From Tipula vernalis (lineage: Eukaryota > Arthropoda > Insecta > Diptera > Tipulidae): a DNA stretch of 64,000 nt. Shown here piece after piece: positions 47,755 through 60,425 of this stretch. The notes beneath the pieces are model-generated. The model ran no database searches, had not been told where the DNA came from, and was given only the letters and a program-made list of their open reading frames with translations. The DNA lies in assembly GCA_958295665.1 (NCBI GenBank), contig OY282558.1, forward strand, positions 357,440,010 to 357,504,009, in the 5' to 3' direction. The first letter of the stretch is position 1. Each line of letters starts with the position of its first letter. The translations under genes and the position numbers were made by a program.

Positions 47755-49276
47755 ATGTGCAGTTTTGAAAGGGAACAAGATAGACTTCGGTCGATTCTTG
47801 CCGAGCTCGACAGTGAAGAAGAAGACATTGGTGGAGAAATTAGTGATAATAGGGCGACTCGGATGACGAAAACTTCGCGTTAAAACCTAATGAGAGTAAT
47901 TTTGTTGGTAGGGACGGACCCATTTGGCGGAGCACTCCATTTCTTCAAAGAAGAACACGTGCAATTGGTGAATGATCGGCTTACAGATACTTTTGAAATC
48001 AAAAGTATGTTGGGTTTATTATACCTGAGCGGTTTGCACAAGTCATCTCACGTTAATGTTAGAGATTTGTCGGCAACGGATGGAACTTGCTTGGAAATAT
48101 TTCCGGCCACTATGAACTGTAACCGATTCCTATTTCTAATGCGCTCCCTACGATTTGACAACACCAACACCCGTGAAGTGCGCCGTCTAATTGATAAACT
48201 TGCACCAATCCGCGAAATTTTCGATATTTTTAATAAGAATTGCAAGAATAACTACAATGTTGGATGCTTTGTAACCGTCGATGAAAAATTAGAAAGTTTT
48301 CGTGGCCAAATATGGTATTAAAATATTTTCAGCCGTTGATTCAACAACATATTATACATCGTGTTTGGAGGTTTATTGTGGCCTACAACCATATAATTTG
48401 AGCAATAAACCTGAATCTATTGTCAAACGTATAACAAGTCATCTTCAAAATGCTGGTCGAAACATAATAGATTTATTGAAAACAAAAAACTACATTACAT
48501 AGTAGGAACCATACGGAAAAACAAAAGGATATTGCCTGTATCATTTTGTATTGCCAAAAATAGGGCAGTTAAATACACGATTTTTGGATACCAAAAGAAA
48601 GTGACCATACTATCATACGAGCCCAAAAAAAAATAAATGTGTATTACTTCTTTCTACCCTGCATGGTAATGGGAATATTATTGATTCTCCAAAATCATTG
48701 CCAGAGATTATTGAATTTTACAACAAAACGAAAAGTGGTGTTGATACTACCGATCAACTATTTGCTACGTATAATGTGGCTCGAAATTCACGCCGGTGGC
48801 CGTTAGTTATATTTTTTCATTAATACATTTAGCGAGTATAAATGCACCAATTATTTTGTTGCTTACCGATAATCCACCACTGATATATAAAAATCGGTCA
48901 TTTTTTATAAAGCATCTTGCGTTTGCCCTAATTCAACCTCAAATTGATAGGAGGTCCTGTTCAAAAATGAACTCTCGTCGTAAAATAAAGTTGGCAAAAG
49001 TTTACCAGTAAACGACCTACCGATGATCAACCCGAACAATGTCCTTCCACATAAAATCTCTTAGAAGGATCTCAGCCTTTAGAGAAAAAGAGAAAATTAG
49101 TAATAAAGGGCCGCTGTCAACTATATAGCTACAAAACCGATCGTAAAACTAGAACTACTTGTTCTAAGTGTAACAAGTATATTTGTGGGAGCCACTTAGT
49201 CACAATATGTATAAATTGTAATGAGCCAAACAATTTAATGCATCCAGAAATCTCAGATTCTGATGAAGAAATTTAA
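47755..49276 (+). pseudogene. piggyBac transposase, frameshifted
   Basis: The start ATG at 47755 (MCSFEREQDRLRSILAELD) gives the usual acidic N-terminus. Frameshifts follow near 47865 and 47945. 47945-48320 holds LLYLSGLHKSSHVNVRDL, FRATM-like FPATMNCNRFLFLMRSLRFD, KLAPIREIFDIF and VTVDEKLESFRG, with the first catalytic Asp. 48302-48502 carries KYGIKIFSAVDSTTYYTSC and GRNI, but the second-Asp segment (NxTMDNxFTS) is missing, so a deletion occurred near 48460. About 48690-48790 gives EFYNKTKSGVDTTDQLFATY, the third Asp. About 49085-49276 is the C-terminal cysteine-rich finger (CSKCNKYICGSHLVTICINC). Dead copy; coding order is complete. Confidence 0.9.
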
Positions 49277-51331
49277 TCAAAATATTCAATTACCACAAGA
49301 AAATATCAAAAAAATATGCTCTAATGAATACAGCAATTTGCATGATATAATTTTGTTGGCTTTTCAGCTTTTCAAAATCTTCGTTCGGAAAAGTGTGACT
49401 GAAAAAACTAGATACTGTGAGATATTTTCCAGAACAATTACCATTTAATTATTTTTATGTGATACTACCTATGAAGTATTTTATTTGTTTTTGAATAAAA
49501 ATAACCTGTGAATAAACTAAATTGATTTTTTTTGTAATTTTAACTTATAGTTTTATTCAATTTACCAAAAATTATTAAATGTATATTTTGAGCGCTAAGG
49601 TTTCTCTATAAATTCAGTTTTAAGGTATGGGTCGATTGGGCCCATGGTTAGTAATCATGTAACATAATAAACGGTTAAAATAACGGTTTTAATTCACATG
49701 GAGTCCTCTTAGTATGATATGTCACTACCATTAGGAGAATCAGGGGATAATGGCTCCATTTCTTTTAAATCTATATGGCCTTAAGCAATTTTGAGTGAAA
49801 CGTGATGCTAATCGCTTTTTAACATTATCCCCAATGATTTGTTATTGATCTCCTCAATGTTTTTATTTCAGATGGAGTCCTCTCAGTAACCTATGTATGC
49901 CACTACCATTAAGAGAATCAAGGGATAAGGGCTTCGTTTCCTTAAAATCTATATGGCCATACGCAATTTTAAAGTTTTGAGTGTAAACTTAATATTCATG
50001 GCTTTGTAAAATTCTCCTCAATGATTTGTCGTTGAACTCGTTAACGGTTTTAACTCACATGGAGTCCTCTCAGTAAGCTGTGTCACCATTCAGGGGATAA
50101 GAGCTCCATTTCTTTTAAATCTATATGGCCATATGAAATTTTAAGTGAAATGTGATACTAATCGCTTTGTAACATTATCCCCAATAATTTGTTATTGATC
50201 TCCTCAATGTTTTTAATTCAGATGGAGTCCTCTCAGTAACCTATGTCACTACCATTAAGAGAATCAAGGGATAAGGGCTCCATTTCCGTAAAATCTATAT
50301 GACCATAAGCAATTTTGAGTGTAAACGTGATATTCATCGTTTTGTAAAATTGTCCCCAATGATTTGTCATTTATTTCCCCAAAAGTTTTAATTCAGATTG
50401 AGTTCTCTAAGATTGCTGTGCTACCACCATTAGGAGAATCAGGCGATAAGGGCCTATTTCCTTAAAGATATAAATTTTAAGGAAATGGAGCTCTTATTCC
50501 CCTGATTCTCCTAATGGTAGTGACATAGTTTACTGAGGGGACTCCATGTGAATTAAAAACATTGAGGAGATCAATGACAAATCATTGTTGGCATTTTAAC
50601 AAAGCGATGAATACCACGTTTCACTCAAAATTGCTTCTGTCCATATAGATTTTAAGGAAATGGAGCCCTTATCCCTGATTCTTGTGGTGTTAGTGACATA
50701 GCTTACTGATTCTCCTAATGGTGGTTCCTGAGAGGACTCCATGTGAATTAAACCCGTTAACGAGATCAATGACAAATTATTGAGGACAATTTCATAAAGC
50801 AATGAATGTGAAGTTTCATCAGAATTATGCATATGGCCATCTAGGTTTTACGGAAATGGAGTCCTTATCCCCTGATTCTCGAAAATATAGTGATACTGTT
50901 AACTGAGAGAACTCCTTTTGAATTAATAACGAAGGCCATAGCAGTACTAAGCGAATGACAAATCATTTGTTCCAATTTTACAAAGGGATGAATACAATAT
51001 CACTTAAAATCGTCATATAACGATCATATAACTTTACAATGAAATGGAGCCTTTATCCCTTGATTATCCAATTTTTGTAGTAACACAGTTTGCTAAGAGA
51101 ACTCCATCTGAATTATGAAGTCGATGAGAGCAATGACAAATCATTTGGGTCAATTTTACACAGTGATTATGAAAATATAACATCACATAAAACTATTTAT
51201 TATTTATCACGTAAATTCCTCTTATACTTGTTAGAGTTTTTTTTGGAGTTCTAATTATAACACCTGATTTAGTTAAAAATTATCTACAACAACAAAAATT
51301 ACTTTAGCAGAGCTTTAGCACATATTTCACA

Positions 51332-54300
51332 CCCGTACATTAGCGTACAAAACTGGTAAAAAATTGAGAAATGTATGAACCCACACACACAAAAACTGAA
51401 TACAATACAGATGTGTATGAATTAAAATGTGACGCCAAGTTTAACGAGCATGTTAAAAAAATTGGGAAAAATAACATAAAATCAAATTTGCTTACCGTCT
51501 AACCAATTAACAACACAAATACACCAGTTATAGCCACAATTTGGAAATTCTACTAAGTTTACCAAAAATGGGCGAAATTGAACATGTAAGAACAAATTGA
51601 AATATACCATCACACTTTTTTAAAGGGGAACCTTGTATTTGTTTGAAACAAATTGCTTGAATATCCATTAAAATTTATTAAATTTAATGTATTTGCAAAA
51701 TATTAAAAAAAAAAAAAAATTGGGAAAAAAATATACTGATTATAGCTAATAAATTGGTTGTATTCTAAACCGCTTTGGTGCAAACAACTTGGGGGTGGGG
51801 GTTATAAAAATTTATGGCTCACTTAATAAATACAATTCTGAAGTGATCTAGAAGCGGCCAACTTTTCTCGAGCAAAAGCTCGTTTAATTCGTTGAATATG
51901 ATTTCAGCCAAATTCAACAAGATACAATTAACTCACACAAAACTCATTGTAAACTTAACCATAAACACAACCTACATCCACATAGTACATATTGCCGACA
52001 GAATAGATGCAATGCAAACATTTGCTATTAGGCATACGGCGAATACCGCGTGTTTTTGAAAGTGAACCATTTTATGATACAAAATATCAAGGAAAACCAA
52101 TAAAAACCCATAGTTTTTATACAAATTTACTTCCCATGCTATGATTAAAATCACCTTTATAACAGGATCATAAAATATTTCAAGCTTCCTGTACCTGCAA
52201 TTTTTATTTGTTTTTCATGATCAATAAATTTTGACTTTATCAAAAACCAATAAAATAATCTCTTGAATATTATTTTCATAAAAATATTAATTTGATGACC
52301 TTACTTAAAAAACGCTTAAATTAACTGGAACAGCTAAATAATGAAAATAATAATTAGTCGTTAAAGGCCTAAACTGTTGTGACCGTGAAATCACCTGTAG
52401 CACGCGGCCGAATCCGAGAAAGTGAATAATTTATTCCGTTTTTTATTGATACTCATTGTCAGATAATAAAAATTAACGATGAAAAAACGTTTTTATTATC
52501 ACTTTACCATTTTCGCGTCCTAATCTTTAAAAAGTATAACAAACAAAAATAAAAATGATTTATACATAAAATCTCATAAATTTATAAATTTATGTTTGTT
52601 ACTACATTGTAACAATTTTATTTGTTATATTTTGTACATTCATACCGTTATACTTGTTTTCCTCGCATTTATTATCTTTTTGAATGCTAAGTACCATGTA
52701 ACATATAAAATACCACTCACCCAACAATAACAACGACAACGAACATTCAGGAAATTTATATAAACATTTAAAGCAAACATATGACTGTATGATATGTATA
52801 AATACAGAACAAAAGCAACAAAATTTTATCCGTTCTATGTAACAAATTTGTAATGTTGCCTTATTATTCCTATTACCATTATTACAAACGGTTGTTGCCA
52901 GCTTTTTACATAATTTTCATTTAAAAAATTCATCCTGCATACTTACGTTAATATGTAGCAGAATATGTACGAGTATGTACAAATAGATAAACGACGGTCT
53001 TATGGTTTTTAATTCTATTTTGCCTTTTTGCCTCTGTGTACAATAGAAATCTATTACACACAGTACAGTCAATATAAAGTTAATTATGGAACAATATCAA
53101 TTTTAGATAAGTGTTTTTCCTTAAAAGGAGCGCAATGCGAAAAGTACAACTTAAGAAAAATTATGATAAAGAAAATAAACGACATTAGGGAAAGTTTGTT
53201 TCCTTTTATATTTATGATGGAATTATTACAGTTGTTTGAAAGTTTTTAATTTTTTATTTTTTGTTAAAGTAACCAAAATTTGAAAACTTTCCGGAAAAAC
53301 CTCAAAATAATATAAATTATTCAAAATTTTTATTCTGGTAAAAAAAGCGTGTTTTGTATTTTTTTTTTTTTTTTGTGGCATATGCTATTGCCATCATTAT
53401 GATGTATTAAATGTTTTCTGTTTTGGTATTTAAATATTGTTTACTTTATTAGACCAGAAGTCTTCTGGCTATTGGGAGATGTGATAATATTATTGATAAT
53501 ACCTGGAATACGTAAGTAGAAGTTTAGTGGCTAACTTTTATTTTTGGTTTTAGGCACAGACGATATAAGTATAGGTATTGTAAAATGTTGGTTTTAATTT
53601 ATTGGCTTGGATGTAATTAAAGACCTCTGAAGACCTTACACTACACGACACTTCCAATATGTCAATTTTTAAATGTGGGAAAATTCCTATCGAAGTAAGC
53701 TTCCTCAAAATAAACAATTTACCCAAAAAACTAAATATAAAAGTCAATTCCTAACTATAAAACTGGAAGATTTGATTCTCATCTCACAAGCCTTAGGTTG
53801 GCTATAAGTGAATAAATAAAAAATAAAGTAAACTAAAATTCTATTTGATAAAAGTTAGAATACTTAGCCTATAAATTAATTAAATAGTCAAAAAGTTGGA
53901 TTACTGCTAAGCAAAGGACTGTGTAATTGTAATTGTGCATACATTTTGTCTACCACGAGGTGATTTAATTTTTATTTTAAGGTTGGCTATTTTCTTTTAT
54001 CTCACACATCATTAGATGTTTGTTAAAAGGTATAAATGTGAAATAATAAATTAACCGTTTGCATAGTTTAAAAGAATAGAAAAAATACACATAAAATAAT
54101 GGTGGCCATTTTCTTGTGTTTCATCTTATTTTTGGATTTCAAAATGCCAATGAATTTATCTCCTGTTCCCGTATCGTTAATAAGACAAAACAACCGGGTA
54201 TTAAATCTACTACTTGCGCCAAAGTGTACCATGTGTGAAACTATCAGATTAAATGGTGACAAATATCAATTCCGCATCTGTGACATGGTTATGCCAGCCT

Positions 54301-54419
54301 TGTAGTGGCACATCGAGCATATCAACTTTGGACTAAAACCTAAGCGCTATATATTGGAGTGATTTATCCAAAACGGGCAAAACAGAAACTTTAGGTTAAC
54401 CAAATTCAGGTTATATAAT
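51332..54419. other. Non-coding stretch
   Basis: No recognisable gene on either strand. Simple runs only (A-run near 51704-51719, T-run near 53358-53374). Frames at 51972-52154, 53028-53249 and 54099-54305 lack known domains. Confidence 0.45.
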
Positions 54420-55640
54420 TTTTCCAATGGATAGCAGTCTAAAAGGATTTAAATTAATTTAAAAAAATATGCGAAGAATGAGGAGAAATATGGATAAACT
54501 GTGTGCATATATTGATTCGGGATACGTTAAGCCTTTGGTAATTAGTTTGCCTGAAATCTGGATTTATTATATGAAATCGATGATTATAGTTTGGATGGCT
54601 GCAAATTTTTACTAACTATAATAGTTCTAGAAGTGGAGGAGGTACTTCAAGTTACTCTAGGAATTATTAAAATCTTAAATTAGTGGGTTTTGATTTTAAA
54701 ACTTTTGATGGAGTATTGATCAACTTTATAGCTAACTCCATATTAATGTGTGTAATTTGCCTCTATAGACTGGGCTATAGTTTATGATTAAAAATATTTA
54801 AAAATTTAAAATATTTTATTTAAGCTTAAAAGGTTAATGACACTCTGTTACAAAAACTGTAAGTGCTTTTTGAAGATGGCGACAGGTCGAAATAATAAAG
54901 GCAGAATTAAAATATATAACAATAAAGGAAATTTTTATAATGAAAAACTACCTGTAAAAGTGGCTTAAATTAAACTTGTCTAAGCAAAATAATGACTTAT
55001 TTCAGTTTATGATTTTCTTGAGGAGTTTACTAAGCTGAGTAATTTTAATTATTGATTGTTTTGCAAAATAATTCCACTAATTATCAAATGCACTGTCCTA
55101 GATCTCAGAATCACAAATCACTGCTTGATTGAGGGATTACGTCTTTCTTAAGGACTTGCTCTTCAATGAAGAAAGGAAAAAGCGTATAATTGCGTAGATC
55201 CTTCGACATCTTTTAATACTATTTTGCAAATTTTCAGAGGTCATCTCAATAGATCAACCGAAATAGCCTCGTTTGACAAGAATTCATTCACGCTGAAGCC
55301 ATGAACTTCCTAATACCTGTTAAATCTTTAAACATAACAGAATTTGACTTCTTGCAAAAAAGCATTCAAATAATGCTGAGTTAAATCATACAACTTGAAG
55401 TTGTGTCTTGAATTTAATTTAATTGAAAAAAGGAACTGTTTAGTATTCTTGCAGTTACAAGTCATAAAGAGGATACTTTATCTGATATAATTACGATAGC
55501 TAATGATTTTAACAAGTATTTAACTTGCGTTGGTACATCTAATGGTTCTGTTATTTAAATGGCTTTAGCTTGTACAACAAATAGTTTTTATCCTGGAGAA
55601 TTATACCTGAATCATAACTGATATAAACGACTTAAGTAGT
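54420..55640 (+). pseudogene. LINE remnant: endonuclease and pre-RT pieces
   Basis: About 54535-54670 reads PLVISLPEIW, then DDYSLDGCKF and NYNSSRSGGGTSSYSRNY, matching the LINE endonuclease pattern ICLTETWL...IxGY...R.DRxxRxGGGVxxYVR. About 55455-55560 reads KEDTLSDIITIANDFNKYL and TCVGTSNGS, then TNSFYPGELYL, like the ...IANxFNxYFxxIGxxL...SFFL... linker before RT. All in broken frames. RT itself not found before the Gypsy LTR at 55812. Confidence 0.45.
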
Positions 55641-55811
55641 ACGTGATACGACTTAAGGTACTGGTTTCCTTAATAGTATGCGATTTCAATTCTTTTAATT
55701 TTATGAGTTTAAAGAAAATGTGCGCAGACTATTTGACTTTCATGCAATAAATAAAAGCAGGGTTTACTAAGGTTTCCAATGATACTCATAAGTACGTGTT
55801 TACTAATATAT

Positions 55812-56246
55812 TGTGACGATTATGGACATCATACGACAAGTCCTTGTTATGAACAGCAATAGTATGGAGAGATAGGTCGATGGTTAGATGCTTTTCGTAG
55901 CCAATGTTTATATTACAACTATTTAATATAGTTTCGATGCCGAAACGTATTTACACCCAAGAATGAAGATGATTTATGACACACAATACAGAAAATTTCT
56001 TGAGCCGTATTAAACTGGTATATAAGCACGAAGCTGGGTACAATTTTTGGTTTACTTCAAATCGTGTAAGAAGTAAAATAAATCTTTTGTCATAGCCCCC
56101 CAAAAGGCAAGCGGACAGATTTAAAGGATAAAGTAAAAGCAAATATTAAAGTGTATTAAAGTAAAGTGAAATAAAGTTAACTGACATAAAACTACACAGT
56201 GTTTAATTGCAAAATCCAGACGAACCCAGAGGATCAGTTCATAACA
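55812..56246 (+). repeat. Gypsy-type LTR (5')
   Basis: TGTGACGATTATGG ... CAGTTCATAACA, 435 bp, with a TATA-like TATATAAGC near 56022 and AATAAA sequences in the right half. It is followed by a degenerate primer site region and gag, which sets it as the 5' LTR. Confidence 0.65.
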
Positions 56247-57210
56247 AATTGATTTCAGAAGTCGGATTTTGCAATCCGCTGAACCCAGGTGTGAAAATAC
56301 ATGTCGACAGGATGAACCTCGCTGAATTCAAAGAAGCTATCACTGCAGGGGGGCCCCAGTTTCTAGAATAAGATCAGCATTTCAATTTTGCCTCGAAACA
56401 TTGACGCATCTAGAAGAAACACGCAGGGAACTGAAGATCAAAAACCCTCAACAGCACAGCCAACCGAACAATCAGATCTAAAAGTCACAAGAGAGGAAGA
56501 TGTTATCACAGAACTAGGTTCTCCAAGAATCTCTATCATCGCAGCTATCTTTCCTGCAGCAAATTAGAAAGGGGAAAAGCTCCAACAATCAATTAAAGAA
56601 GTACAATCAAAAATAACAGGGCTTGAAGACGATGTCGACAAGAAATTGCACCTTTAAGATACAATTAGTTAGTATGTGGAGAAGGTATCGTGCATTCGAA
56701 CTTATCAGATCACCAACGAAATGGCATCTTTAGCCAAATGAAACCGCCAGTATTCGATGATGAGTATTCTTGGCCACATTTCAAAGTGCAATTCACGACA
56801 GCAGCCAAAATTAATAAATGGGACGCGGAACAGTTTTCAAGTAAGTAAATTTTGGCGTTAAGGAGTTAAAGCAGCAAATACTATCCGGAGCGAATCGAAA
56901 AGGAACTACGAGCAGCTGATAAACGCGTTGGAGTTACGATTCGGAGATTTCTATATGCAGGATCCTCATAAGATACAACTACCACAATTGGAAGCAGAAA
57001 TCACACGGATTGCAAGGCTAGCAAAAGGTACGGCTCCCGCGAATATAGTAAACAGTTTGGATGCGGATGCATTTATCAATACGGTACGTGATGATACGCT
57101 ATAGTTACATCTCCGGACAACGGCTAAGCGAGCTACACGTAGTAAAGCTGTTATAGCCGCATTGGAATATGAGGCCTCCATCAAATCGTGCCGATTTTTA
57201 ACCTCACCTG
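56247..57210 (+). pseudogene. Gypsy gag remnant
   Basis: About 56745-56830 encodes PVFDDEYSWPHFKVQFTTAA and KINKWDAEQFS, the P.FDG...WP.FK.QFE..A..N.W start of Gypsy gag. About 56928-57190 gives ALELRFGDFYMQDPHK, LEAEITRIARLAKGTAPANI, DAFINTVRDDTL (stop) and TAKRATRSKAVIAALEYEAS. It is capsid-like structural protein in the family. Frameshifts and stops throughout. It ends near 57210 with no pol, so the element is 3' truncated. Confidence 0.7.
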
Positions 57211-57227
57211 CGACTATGTATCATAGT

Positions 57228-57335
57228 TAATACGGGATTTTGGATTAGGGGATTTTGGAATACGAAATTTTAGAATATGAGTTTTTAGAACAACGGATTT
57301 TGGAATGCAGGATTTTAAAAACGTGATTTCGTACC
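57228..57335 (+). repeat. Degenerate 14-16 bp minisatellite
   Basis: About seven imperfect copies of GGATTTTGGAATACG (for example GGGATTTTGGATTAG, GGGATTTTGGAATACG, CGGATTTTGGAATGCA). It sits at the point where the gag remnant stops. Confidence 0.75.
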
Positions 57336-57379
57336 TAACCCATAACTTATATTTAAACCAGATAATTGGAGAACATATA

Positions 57380-59095
57380 TTGAACGCTTCAGTTCTAGGT
57401 TGTTGTTTAATTCTAAGGAAGATGTATGTTCTTCGAATGTATTGCTACCAGTAATAATGCGTCTGCAATATAATCTTTATTAAACAGAGCTTTGGGAGCT
57501 CTTAAGTTGCAAAAACCTAAACCTAATTTTGTTAAAATCCTTTTGGAAACGTTGTTGTTGTCAAAACTTATTGTTACTCGTTTTTACTTTTGATTTTGGT
57601 GGTTGAGTTTTACAAATGTGTTTCCGTCATATATTTAGTGTTAACAATGCTGTCAATTTAATCACATATTACTAAGCAGAGCTTTGTCAGCTTTGGGTGG
57701 GGAAAAAGCTGAACCTAGGCAATGATTCAATTATTTTATTTAGCACTATAATTAATTCGATATCAGACTCGAGCAGTTTCTATCAATAACCATTTTATAT
57801 CAAATTTCCAATAAATCAAGTTTAATGCTTTGTTGTTGTCAAATAAATTAAGATTTCAAATTCTTCTGATTTTCGTGGTTGACTTTCAAGTTTCCCTCAT
57901 ATATTTGGGGTTAACAATAATATCAATTTAATCACATAATATTAAACAGAGCTTTGTGTGCTTTTATGTTGGAAAAAGCTAAAACCATTCAACGATTAAA
58001 TTGTCTAAAGTAATACTTTACCTAACTTAATTTCACTTTCGAGCAGTTATTTTGAATAAACATTTTACATCAAAATTCCAACGAATCGAGTTTGATATTT
58101 TCTTGTCGAAGAAATATTTATGGAAAAATTCTTATTGTCAAAACTAATTCGAAAAAATTGCCATTTTGGTGGTTGAGCTTATAGGTATTTGTATTTAACA
58201 GAGATTTGTGAGCTTTTAAGTTGAAAACGCTAAAACCAGAGAACCATTTAGTTATCTTAAGTACCATTTTAATCAATTGTGACGTTTGTTTGTTGTCAAA
58301 ATACTTATGGAAACGTTGTTGTTATCATACCTAATTAAATGTCAAGTAGCTGTGATTTTGTTTTTTGAGATTTATGGTGCTGATATACATTTGTAGTTAA
58401 CAATAATGTCCGTTTAATCAAATAATATTAAGCAGAATTTTGTGAGCTTTTAGGTTAGAAAAAGCTTAAACTAGATAATGATTTATATGTTTTGAGTTAT
58501 GCCTTATTCAATCTGGTTTCAGATTCGAGCAGTTATTTTATATCAAATTAAAACAAACAAATATTAATAACTAACAACTAAAACGAACAACTATTTAATA
58601 TTAAATTAAAGATAATTCCAGTTTCCTATTTTGTTATTGTCAAAATATTTATGGAAACGTTTCGTCACGTCTGTTACAATTTCAAATAATTGTGATTGTG
58701 GTGGTTGAGCTTTATATTTTGTCATATATTTGAAGTTAACAGTAATGCCATTTTTATCTTTCAATAAGAATTTGAGCTTTTAGGTTTAAATTATTTTAAG
58801 TCACACTTTAATTAATTCGATTTTAGATTGGACCATTTTTTTGAATACCAATTTTATATCAAATTTTAATTGAAGCAATTTTGATATTTGTTTGTTGTCA
58901 AAACGTTAAAGGAAATGAAGTTACTGTCAAAAAAATTTAAGTACTTCTAATTTTGTGAGGTAATTTGTCTTATATTTGGTGATAACAATATTCCAGTTTA
59001 GATACAGAACATTATACAGATCTTTATGAGCTTATAAGTTAGAAATTTTTTAAACCAAATAACGGCATTTTTAAATTTAATTTTTTCGAATAAGC
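57380..59095 (+). repeat. Degenerate satellite array, unit about 250-300 bp
   Basis: Landmarks recur in order: TTGTTGTCAAAA, GTGGTTGAGxTTTA, TCATATATTTxxxGTTAACA, TAATCACATxxTATTAAxCAGAGCTTTG (in parts), GAGCTTTTAxGTTxxAAAAGCT, and TCGAGCAGTTATTTT. The CAGAGCTTTG landmark falls near 57484, 57674, 57945, 58197, 58432, 58765 and 59015, so there are about seven copies with deletions of varying size. No coding capacity. Confidence 0.85.
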
Positions 59096-60357
59096 TTCGA
59101 TATAGCTTCGATTTTTTTTATTAATCAAGATGGCAAGAATTAAGGTAATAAAGTTTGTTACCTAAACTCTTTAAAATTATGACATTAAACGTTGATTGGT
59201 TGTTTTAAAGTGATCAACTCATTTTTAAGAAATGATATCACCCGGCGTGTTATATTGATGTGTGACACGTGTTATGACTTTAAATTTGTGAAAATAATTC
59301 AGAAAAGCATTGCACGCGTGGCATGTCTAATAAAATCACTCGGTTTTTTAATCACACAGGAAATACCAAATTAAAATTTCTGAATGAAATCAAATAAGTA
59401 ACATAAAATTGAATCGTGATCGTTTACATCTGGACAGTTTCGTATAAAACTAAGATTGATTTGTTGTTGTTATTAATCTAATTGCATAAGATAAAAACAA
59501 AGAAATTCAAAAATCAGGGTAAGATTTTATCTTTATGTAATAATATTTACACATACAGGTACATAATTATATTGAAATAATTAAGTATTCGATTTTTGAG
59601 TTATGACATTTCTAAATTGTTTCGATTTAAAATGAATTATAAAGACACTTAAGTGATTGAATTTTAATTATATTTAAGTAAATCCCTATAGGTTCTTTGT
59701 TTAATTCAATAATTATAATTTAGATAGCTAATGACTGATTTATGTATAAGTATATAAAGTATGATATTTAAATTACTTTTACACGACTTAATAAATTATT
59801 TGGTATTTTAATTTAACGGCGCTTGTGAATGGCGTCAATATGTGGGCGAATTCGTGTTTAGTAATAAAAGTGCCTTAAATTGAGCTGCTAAGTAGCTATG
59901 TATATAAACCAAAAAAATTGATTCCGTTCTTTTACCAAACAATGACCTTGGGCCGTCGAATAACAATCGATCAATGTTAGTTTAATATTTGTATTTCTAA
60001 AGAGAAACAAAATTAAAATATAATTTTGATATTAGGTGTTGATCATTAGGTTTTCTTAATTTTGAAGCCTCTACAAGTTGATTGTTATTAGAAGTCTACA
60101 AATCTCTTCGTAAAAATAAAATTAAATCGAATTGATTTTTCGGTAGGCAGTTTTATATTTAAAACAAATGAAAGCGGACATTGAGACGGGGTGGTAGTGA
60201 CTATTTTGTTCTTGGTATTTCAACACTTGACACTAATATTGTAGATAACCAATTGTATTTTTTTAAGTAAAGGAAGCCTCAAACAATAGTATTTATATGT
60301 GTTTTAGTTATAACAACAGAGTTACTTGTTATTAAGAGTTATCACAAGAGATGCAGA
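59096..60357. other. Non-coding stretch
   Basis: AT-rich, no recognised gene, RNA or repeat. Confidence 0.45.
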
Positions 60358-60425
60358 CAGTGGCGTAACTACAAATTTCGGGGCCCCCGCAAAATTTTTC
60401 TTGGGCCCCTAAAATACTTCGTATA
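60358..60425 (+). mobile_element. Orphan hAT-type transposon end
   Basis: CAGTGGCGTAACTACAAATT followed by GGGGCCCCCGC has the CAGTGGCGTA start seen at the ends of many animal hAT elements (from memory). No inverse copy was found between here and 61.06 kb, so only one end remains. GC composition is markedly higher than the surroundings. Confidence 0.5.

Larger units (their letters stand above)
47356..49674 (+). mobile_element. piggyBac-like transposon with TTAA duplications
   Basis: TTAA occurs at 47352-47355 and 49675-49678. The left end CCCTGCGATACTAACCTATG is partly mirrored at the right (CCATGGTTAGTAATC near 49644), though the last about 20 bp of the right TIR are altered. About 2.3 kb, typical for the family. 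GGGTCC...GGACCC motifs recur near both ends. Confidence 0.9.
46551..51331. mobile_element. Large foldback element, split by piggyBac
   Basis: Outer ends GAAATATxTGCTAAAGCTCTGCTAAA match in inverted orientation (46552 and 51330). Arms are built from about 170-200 bp subrepeats (GGATAAGGGCTCCATTTCC, ATCTATATGGCCATA, TGATTTGTCATTGATCTC, GGAGTCCTCTCAGTAA). Forward copies lie near 46991, 47167, 49838, 50017, 50187 and 50358; inverted copies near 50567, 50765, 50957 and 51133. The symmetry centre is near 50470. Without the 2.3 kb piggyBac insertion, the element is about 2.46 kb. The left arm also has a duplicated GAATTTACGTGATAAATAAT block. No ORF of its own. Confidence 0.88.

Noticed and set aside
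46551..51331. Repeat blocks as a CRISPR array
   Set aside because: Units are 170-200 bp, diverged and mirror-symmetric, in an insect genome; this is a foldback transposon.
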